Positions 56,579 through 64,000 of a stretch of 64,000 bases of DNA are shown piece after piece. The translations under genes and the position numbers were made by a program. The DNA comes from Pogostemon cablin (lineage: Eukaryota; Streptophyta; Magnoliopsida; Lamiales; Lamiaceae), in the NCBI GenBank assembly GCA_023678885.1, contig CM042975.1:28375405-28439404 (forward strand), given 5' to 3'. The notes beneath the pieces are model-generated. The model ran no database searches and was not told the origin of the DNA. It saw only the letters and a list, made by a program, of their open reading frames with translations. Each line of letters begins with the position of its first letter. Positions within the stretch are counted from its first letter, which is position 1.

Positions 56579-59500
56579 CTATATTCTAACAGCATCAATT
56601 GGCCTTTTCCCCTGCTGATAGTAGTGGAAATAAGTCTCTGGATAATTCACTACTTTCTTGAACATTCTTGGCCTTCCATCATCAACAAGTTCTTCCAGTG
56701 GTTCGATCTCTTTTGCAGGATCCGGAGAGATAAACATAGCCAAGGTATTCCTCTCTCTCTCTGAATCCACAACTGCTCTGTGAACAGGGCTTTTGCATAT
56801 GCCGTTGCTCATTATCTGCACAAAACAATACACTACAATCAAACCCAAATCCAGCCAATGACTCTAGTGATCACATTCACAATGTTTTGATTAGATTATA
56901 TAGTCTGTTGGTATCAGGGTAGTAAGCTTTAATCAATCAGGTGTTTATGGGGTGCAGCAGGTAATGAAATATTGTGATGATGATAGCTGAAGCGGTTTGC
57001 TGGTGCAAGGTTTGGAGCGGGTTTTTTTGGAATCAAAAGGACGAAGTTTGATTGAATTTCAGTATCTCATTTCCAGCTGTCAGTTAGGGGTCTTGGTAGT
57101 TATTTTCAAGATTGTTTAAGCTGCTACAAAAGACCGTACAGCCCGGTTAATTTGATTTCGTCTTAGGCATTTCTATTGCTCTTTTGGTGTATTTTAGCCA
57201 TTAGAGTGTTCTTTCTCCACACTTGTAACCTATGATCAATAAAGTTCTCCCCCTCACTCAGTGGAGGTAGGAACTACTTAAATCATCTTGCCATTCGTTT
57301 TCTTTATTCTTCATTCACAGTTAGTCCAGTAACATTTAGTGTTTCTTGTTCAAGTTTTCTGTTGAATCCACAATATACTGCTTTATAATACCTTCTCATT
57401 TCAGCTAAACACACTTAATCTCATATCTCCTACTTATCAATCATTCAATCAAAGGATAAGCTAAGCTCAAACCAAAAATGAATCCATATTTGTAGGTGAG
57501 TTAAATTTAGGACACACCTCGATTTGATCCCCAACATTGACAAGCAGTGCATGGGGCATTATGGGAACCCAAAACCATTGATCATCTTTGAGCACCTGAA
57601 GTCCTCGTACTTGTTCGTCTTGTAGGAGAATAGTTAACGCGGATCCATCCGCGTGTGGTTTAACTCCAAGAATTTGATCCGCTCTCGGACATGGAGGATA
57701 GTAGTTGAGCCGTGCATACATTGTCTGTTCATCCCCAAATTTGCTAAAAAAACTGCCCTCTGCCAGCCCTAATGATTTCGCAATCGACTCAAGATGTTGC
57801 TCTGCCATGCGTTTAAGCTCAGCAGTGTAATCGTGCAACACTTTCCTGCAACACATTAGTCATTCGACACACGAAACGATCCGACATTCATTTGCTGATA
57901 ATTAGGTAGAAAGAAATGTTACATGAGAGATGGTGGATTGTGGGGCCAATATTGGGGTTGGAGGTGGCGTTGGGAAGCAAGTTGAAGGTACAACCGGTCG
58001 TTCCAGTCGAGAGTTTGGTTCTCGAAAAGCACTAAATCCTTACCGTAGCCTTGGTAGTCATCCCCTTGCCTGGCGTATTTTAGCTTCTCTGCCATTGGAA
58101 GGTGGAAGAATTCTCGGGATAACTTGCGCACTTCATCCAGGAATGAGTTTTCAATGCCATGATTCACTGCCTGACCACCAGTTATAGTTTAGGTACACAA
58201 ACAGAACAGATTGCTTAAACATGCTTTTATATAAATGTTTTTAAGGATGAAAACATGTACCCACACGAACCCACTAATACAATTAAAATATAGGGCCCAC
58301 ATTCTTACTAATACAACTACCCACTATACATTAAATAATAATACTCCTTAATCAAGTGCAAAAAACAAAGGATCTTTTGAGTGGACAAAGGAAGTACTAT
58401 TTTGATCGGCCAATCAAAAGGTTTTCATTTTCATTTTTAATAAAAGAGGCATCACATCTCTCTGCTGCAAGCATGCATGTAATTAGGTGTATAAAATATC
58501 AACTTAATATTTAATGTATAATTTATAGTTATATTAATATTATATGCTTCCAGTATATAATAAGTAAAATATAACATTATAACCATTGGCATGGGACGCT
58601 ATGAATAATACTCCAACTATTATGACTAGTAGAGGGGATCACTGTGCCATTTTCGTACATCATTTCCGGTGCCACCGCTTAGATCGTCGCTACGTAAGAG
58701 GTGAGAGAAAAAAAATTAACTCCCCAGGTAATGCTGTTAAAAATCAGTTTTATATTATTATTAGGCCACTTGATAACGTTAAATGAAAATATTTATTTTT
58801 TTTTCTCTCACCTCCTACGTGACGACAATTCAAGCGGTGGCACAGGAGATGATGTACAAAGTGCACAAATCCAAACCGAGCAGAGTATATGCTGCCGCTG
58901 ATCCTAGACGTAATCTCAATTTTATTTACGTCTTGTTTTGGGCGGACCCGAGCTGCCTTATTCTGGGCTGGATATTAACCATACATAGTATTGCCCGACC
59001 CGTTCTATATCGTTTATTATATAGTAAATGTTATATGGAGTAATATATTATGTAAATATTATCTTATCAATATTTATAAACATTTACTTAATTAATCAAT
59101 TAAATTAGAAAAATATGTAATATTATTATCATTATATGTAAATATTATCCTATCAATATTTATAAACATTTATTTAATTAATCAATTAAATTAGAAAAAT
59201 ATGTAATATTATTATCATTATATGAAAATTAATTAAATAAAAGTATTATTTTTAATATAAAAAAATTAGTAAAATAAAATAAATAAATAATGTGGATTGT
59301 CATCCCTAATTTCGAGCAGGTCAAAGATTAATGAAAAGTTGGACATTCAAATTAGAATCCACGGGGTAATATGATATTCGATGAAAGTTGAGGGGTAAAA
59401 TCGAGATTAACCTTTTCTGATTGGGTATGCACATTTTTGGAAGCATTTGCATTAAAATCTAATGAGATAAGAGTGAAGAAGAACCTGGAAGCATCCCCAA

Positions 59501-59751
59501 GAGGAGAGAGCAGATCGGAGGCTGAGCAGCTCCTCCGGTGAATCCAATCGCCGGAGATCGATCACCGGAAAATCGGCGGTGAGATCTGTGGTGGGCCCAA
59601 CATAAGCAGTAATATATCTCTGTGGAAGATCGTCCCCATTTTCGATCATTTGTTGAACTGTTTTGCACCAGCTGGCTGCTTCTGGATTTGTGGACACATC
59701 CATTTCTTCTTCTCTTCTTAAGCAGAGTGTGTAGACTTTCTCCACTTCCAA
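56579..59751 (-). CDS. 2-oxoglutarate/Fe(II)-dependent dioxygenase (DOXC class, SRG1/NCS1-like)
   Basis: Four minus-strand exons: 59751-59485, 58170-57923, 57845-57518 and 56815-56579, 1080 bases or 359 residues. All junction phases agree. A second Met at 59703 (MDVSTNPEAASW) would give 343 residues and is a possible true start. N-terminal block: FPVIDLRRLDSPEELLSLRS, then SWGCFQ and AVNHGIENSFLDEV. Iron ligands are His236 and Asp238 (KPHADGSALTILLQD) and His293 (SPVHRAVV). The 2-oxoglutarate-binding Arg is Arg303, but the usual R-x-S is R-N-T here. YQGYGKDLVLFENQTLDWND and YYPPCPRAD are family marks. Relatives hydroxylate or demethylate small specialised metabolites. The substrate cannot be predicted. 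Intron 1 (1.3 kb) carries a foldback MITE and an 86-bp tandem duplication. No disabling change is visible. Confidence 0.88.
58655..58857. mobile_element. Foldback MITE in intron 1 of the dioxygenase gene
   Basis: The left arm GTACATCATTTCCGGTGCCA, continuing CCGCTTAGATCGTCG and then AGGTGAGAGAAAAAAA, is matched by an inverted right arm (GTACATCATCTCCTGTGCCA, CCGCTTGAATTGTCG, AGGTGAGAGAAAAAAA). Arms of about 65 bases, total 203 bp. The target duplication could not be fixed. Confidence 0.75.
59051..59222. repeat. 86-bp tandem duplication in intron 1 of the dioxygenase gene
   Basis: Two consecutive copies (59051-59136 and 59137-59222), each starting TGTAAATATTATC and differing at two or three positions. 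AT-rich; no known role. Confidence 0.9.
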
Positions 59752-59847
59752 ATTATGGTAGTGATAAATGTTGGGTATGATTATATGGAGTAAAACTGTA
59801 AAAGATGTGGAAAATATCGATTTTAGTTGACTCTTTTAAATAATAAT

Positions 59848-60147
59848 ACTCCCTCCGTCCCAAGAATACGTTCGCCCTTTCCATTTTGGTCCGTTCCAAG
59901 AATACATTCACCCCCTAAAAATGAAAATAATATACAATATCAATAACCTTACAATACTACAATATTACAAAAATGTCATCTTCTTTATATACACAATTTA
60001 TTCAAAGTCAACTATATCATACACTTTATTTTACTCAATTACCCAAAATACTCATTCTCTTTCTTACATCACACCACCAAAAAATTACTTTTCTTAAACT
60101 CTGTGCCCAAGAATACTCGAATGTATTCTTGAAACGAAGGGAATATA
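59848..60147. mobile_element. Stowaway-like MITE upstream of the dioxygenase gene
   Basis: The left end is TACTCCCTCCGTCCCAAGAA and the right end ATTCTTGAAACGAAGGGAATAT. The interior repeats AAGAATACATTC-like words. It begins about 100 bases upstream of the first start codon, so it may overlap the promoter. Confidence 0.75.
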
Positions 60148-60719
60148 TTTTACTTCTATGATTTCAGTCTATGAATTGATAAACTATGAATATTTTAGTT
60201 CAGGTTTGTTTTGGGTGTTCAATAGTATTATCTTCTTTCGCTCCAAAGAAACCAAACTCCCGTGTTTTATCTCTTATTTCATCTATTAGATGTTTGTCAC
60301 GTGTATTAATAAATGCTTAAAATACAACCACATGCCCCAAGAGTTTAATGATCATTAATTAGGGTATATTATTTTTATGAAAAATAAGTTATGAAACATG
60401 GAGTGAAACAAGATTGTGGAATAGGGATTCGGAGTGCAAAGAAACTCATCGATGGTCAGTAGTATTATCTTCTTCGGCTAAAAAAAAAACTCATTTGTTT
60501 TTTTTATCATGTGTATTAAAGGGTATTACTCTCTTCGTCTCATGCATTTATTTATTTTTTTATCAATTTTATTGATTTTAAAAGATATTGTAGTATTTTT
60601 AAATAATAATAAAGTATAAAGTAATGATATATGTGTGAAAGAAGAGTGATAATTTTGAAATTTAAGTAACTTTTAAGATTGTTGAATAAAGTAATATTTT
60701 CTTATTTGCTGAATAAAGT

Positions 60720-60998
60720 GATACCCCTCCGTCCCAACTTCAATTTCACACTTTCTATTTTGGCCCGTCCCAAATTCAACTTCACACTTCCATAAAAGGA
60801 AAAAACAACAAACTAATATCCCTCTAACATACTTTAATTTCAAATTTGTCATCACCTTTTTAACACACATAACATACTTTATCATTTATTTATTACCCAA
60901 AAATATCATACTACCCTCAAAAGTAAGTCAAAAAGTGACTTTTCTTAAACTCCGTATCTACAGTAAACGTGAACTTGAATTTGGGACGGAGGGAGTAT
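60720..60998. mobile_element. Stowaway-like MITE
   Basis: The left end is ATACCCCTCCGTCCCAACTT and the right end ATTTGGGACGGAGGGAGTAT, well paired. Confidence 0.8.
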
Positions 60999-61072
60999 TT
61001 CTTTTTTGAGGGTGTGAAATTTTGTGGGACAAATAAATAAAGAAAGTGTGAAGGGTTTTTAGAATAAATGGA

Positions 61073-61302
61073 GTACTCCCTCCGTCCCTTGTTAAGAGAG
61101 TCTTTTGCTTTTTGCACGTGAATTAATGAGTATTATTATTTAATGTGTAGTGGGTAGTTGTATTAGTGGAAGTGTGGGTCCCATATTTTAATTTTATTAG
61201 TGGGTGTGTGTGGGTCCCATGTGTGTAAAAAATGAAAGGGAACTCTTCGGGTGAGACGACCAAAATGAAAAAAAGACTCTCTTTAAAGGGACGGAGGGAA
61301 TA
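61073..61302. mobile_element. Stowaway-like MITE
   Basis: The left end is TACTCCCTCCGTCCCTTGTT and the right end TTTAAAGGGACGGAGGGAATA. The interior phrase GTGGGTAGTTGTATTAGTGG identifies the main subfamily. Confidence 0.85.
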
Positions 61303-61972
61303 TTATTTAATGTGTAAAAAAGTCCTAAACCCTATTTGGGGAAAAGAAACATTTGCTCTGATTTTTGTTATGTGACAAACAAGTATCCTTTTTTAGTGAT
61401 TTTAGCATTTTTCCGTGAAAATGGTGCTTTTTAGTCCCGAATAATGGCATATACTCGCTCTGTCAATAACAGTTTTAAAATTTTCCATTTCTCTCCATTT
61501 AAAAAAAAATAAAAAAAAATCACTCCTAAAGTGATAAAAAAAAGTCAAAACAACTAATATTTACATGTGTTGATGATTATTTTTAGCGGGTTAGATTAAG
61601 ATAAATCAAGTTTGAAGTAACGATTAACCGGACAATAAAACAGACACATCAAACAAGTAATTTTCTCCGTCGCCCCATAAATCCTTTCCATATATTGATA
61701 TTTGTATTCAAAGTTCCATGAAGGAACATTACACAGTGAAGAGAGAAATAGAAGTGAGTTTCTAGAGAGATAAAGTAGAATGAAGAAGATCATCTTGGAG
61801 TGTTTTCTGCATTCTCATCTCAAGGCGGTTATAAAATATAGTTATAAAATATGGTTATTTTTAGAATTGTTTTCTGCGTTCATTAACGTGAATTCAGACA
61901 ACTTTTCTGAAAGGGTGTCTTCTTGAGAAGTCACGACTCTTTTAAGAGATATGATGAATCCGTACCACTATC

Positions 61973-61982
61973 CTATAAATAG
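61973..61982 (+). promoter_or_regulatory. TATA box, probably in the left LTR of the Copia element
   Basis: CTATAAATAG, about 285 bases before the gag start. A strong TATA box at this distance is expected in the LTR promoter of a Copia element. The LTR ends and the primer-binding site were not found, so this remains an inference. Confidence 0.45.
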
Positions 61983-62259
61983 ATAACCACGGGAGAAGAA
62001 AAGAGATATACAACTATCAAACTTTAATCTTCATCCTCATGAGCATAAATTCAAAAAGTTCTTTCGTAGTTCTGTTGTGATTGCTGACTTCAGAACTTGG
62101 TGCTTTGTTGTATCTTGGAGGTTTATTGCCTTAACCCTGTAGCAAATATAGTGTGGGCGATTAAAACCTTAAAGAGAGTGATTCATCACTCCTCAAAGCC
62201 TATTTCTCCATTTTTCTATTGACAACTGCAATAACAATTTTAAGGTTTTAAACTTCGCA

Positions 62260-64000
62260 ATGGAGACCAAATCGATGATGATCAAGAGTTTGTTAAACTG
62301 GATCGCTTTGATGGAACTAACTTCACGTGATGGAAAGACAAAATGATGTTTCTGTTAACTGCCCTGAAAATCTCTTACATCCTGGATAACAATCTTCCTG
62401 ATCTCCCTGAAGTAACCACGGAAGATACTGATCAAGTGAAAACAGATCGCATAAAACGTGAAGAAGATGAATTGCTGTGTCGAGATCACATTCTCAACAA
62501 TCTGTCGGGTCGTCTCTATGATCTATTCACATCCGTCAAATATGCAAAAGAAATCTAGAATAAACTAGAGTTCAAATACAATACTGAAAAATAAGGTGTG
62601 GACAAATTTCTTATCATGAAATATTTTGAGTTTTCCATGGTTGATAATGTGTCTGTCATGGATCAAATACATGAATTACAAGTCCTTGTTTCAAAACTCA
62701 AAGACTTGAAAATTAAAGTTCTTGAAGCACTGCAAGTTGGAGCGATAGTTGCAAAACTTCCTCCTAGTTGAAATAATTATAGAAAGAAACTTCTACACAG
62801 TACAGCAGATTTCTCTCTAGAGCATATTCAAAAGCACGTAAGAATTGAAGAGGAAATCAGGAATCTTATTAAAACTTTCATTGGTGAACATACAACAAAA
62901 GTTAATCTCATGGAAGGAAATCAAAAGGCTCCACGAAAGAATACTGGACAGAAAAGAAAGTCTCCTGATGATGCAAAGAATTCTAATAATTCTAATCTTC
63001 CCAATGATCCAAGTAACTCCAAAAAGAACAAACCTTGCTATCACTGTGGCAAGAAAAGGCATTTCAAACGTGAGTGCAGGATTCTGAAAAAGCAAAAACA
63101 AGAAGGCCAAGTCCAAGTTCCTAATGGTGTAAATATGATCGCTCATGATAATAAACCAGCGCCGCAAGTAAGTCAACTTGTTACGATGATTACTGATTTA
63201 CATATTGGAATGATCACTGAACTTCATATGGCAACTAGTGATATGTCTAATGACTGGTGGTATGATTCAGGTGCAACAATACATGTTTGCAATAATAAAA
63301 ATTAATTCAAGTCATATGAAATTGTAAGTGATGGTCAAGAAGTTCTCATGGGAAACTCAAATGCCGCAAAAGTGATAGGAAAGAAAAATGTTGAATTGAA
63401 TTTCACTTTTGGGAAAAGTTTGTTGCTCCTCAACGTCTTGCATGTACCTAAAATAAGGAAGAATCTGATCTCTGGAAATATGTTTTCTAAGAAAGGCTTC
63501 AAGGCTATAATAGAGTCTGATAGTTTAATTTTATCCAAGAATGGATTCTTTGTAGGAAAGGGCTATTCATGTGATGGAATGTTTAAACTCAGTATTAATA
63601 ATAATATGAATGTTTTTGTTTACTTGGTTGACTTATCTTCATCCTTATGGCATGATCGGTTAGCACATGTTAGTTTTTGATCATTAAAATATATGTCTAA
63701 ACATGATTTAATTTCTTATAAAAATAATGACAAGAAAGTATGTGAAATATGCATTCAAGCAAAAATGGTTAAGAAACCTTTTCCTAAAGTTGAAAGAAAT
63801 CCAGATTTGTTAGATTTTGTCCATTCTGATATATGTGAATTAAATGGTGTATTAACTAGAGAAGGCAATAAATATTTTTATAACTTTTATAGATGATTAT
63901 TCTAAGTATAAATGAAACATAAAGATCAAGCATTTCAAATGTTTAAGACATACAAAACTGAAGTAGAAAATCAAAAGGGAAAGAAAATAAAGATGTTAAG
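62260..64000 (+). pseudogene. Ty1/Copia retrotransposon polyprotein, decayed and cut by the right edge
   Basis: Gag comes first: FVKLDRFDGTNF then, after a TGA, WKDKMMFLLTALK; further stops at about 62556 and 62769. A zinc knuckle, CYHCGKKRHFKREC, lies near 63035-63080. The aspartic protease motif WWYDSGATIHVCNNK is at about 63258-63300, followed by a TAA. The GAG-pre-integrase block DLSSSLWHDRLAHVSF is near 63630-63678 and is followed by a TGA. The integrase zinc-binding cysteines appear in VCEICIQAKMVKKPF, then LLDFVHSDICELNG at about 63800-63845. The order gag, protease, integrase without reverse transcriptase in between marks Copia. At least six stops or frame changes make it inactive. 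Reverse transcriptase and the right LTR would lie beyond the window. Confidence 0.9.

Larger units (their letters stand above)
60148..61972. other. Intergenic DNA with two MITEs, and approach to the Copia element
   Basis: No gene. MITEs at 60720 and 61073 are listed. From about 61570 the sequence may be the left LTR of the Copia element, but I could not place its start. Confidence 0.45.

Noticed and set aside
40182..59751. Metabolic gene cluster of pyrophosphatase, arogenate dehydrogenase and dioxygenase
   Set aside because: The genes are 6-11 kb apart, in mixed orientation and from unrelated or housekeeping pathways; nothing in the sequence links them.

Overview
The window is nuclear DNA of a flowering plant, most likely a eudicot. 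The evidence is spliced genes with GT-AG introns, a K+-type vacuolar proton pyrophosphatase, a plastid-type arogenate dehydrogenase, AT-rich intergenic DNA, and many short elements with the plant Stowaway-like end TACTCCCTCCGTCCC. Nothing in it fixes the species.

Layout. Positions 1-470 hold the 5' end and promoter of a minus-strand gene that runs off the left edge. A Mutator-like element carrying gene-like sequence lies at 2007-3992, with a perfect 9-bp target duplication and a later insertion in one arm. A small hAT-type element follows at 4544-5040. From 5501 to 29986 I read one very large (about 24.5 kb) Mutator-like element of the Ulp1-carrying kind. It has diverged inverted ends and flanking 9-bp repeats ATATTTTAA. 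It holds a decayed MURA transposase near the left end (plus strand) and a decayed DUF1985-Ulp1 protease gene near the right end (minus strand). Between them are three SANT/Myb-like genes, an Athila-ORF1-like gene, and later passengers: a 1.55-kb insertion, a truncated hAT with transposase, a hAT-type non-autonomous element, and a smaller relative of the big element holding a ~149-bp satellite and TTTAGGG repeats.

From 30 kb to the right end the DNA is gene-bearing. It contains a small coiled-coil protein gene (31767-32576, +), a RING-H2 protein gene (33398-36602, -), a type I vacuolar H+-pyrophosphatase gene of eight exons (40182-45040, +), an intronless arogenate dehydrogenase gene (51956-53086, +) and a four-exon 2-oxoglutarate/Fe(II) dioxygenase gene (56579-59751, -). 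A decayed Copia retrotransposon enters at about 62 kb and leaves by the right edge. The spaces between are filled with Stowaway-like and other foldback elements.

The host genes act in unrelated processes: proton pumping into the vacuole, tyrosine synthesis in plastids, ubiquitination, and oxidation of small molecules. Nothing suggests they are a functional cluster. The strongest candidate for something unusual is the 24.5-kb multi-gene Mutator element and the internal satellite and telomere-like DNA carried by its smaller relative.
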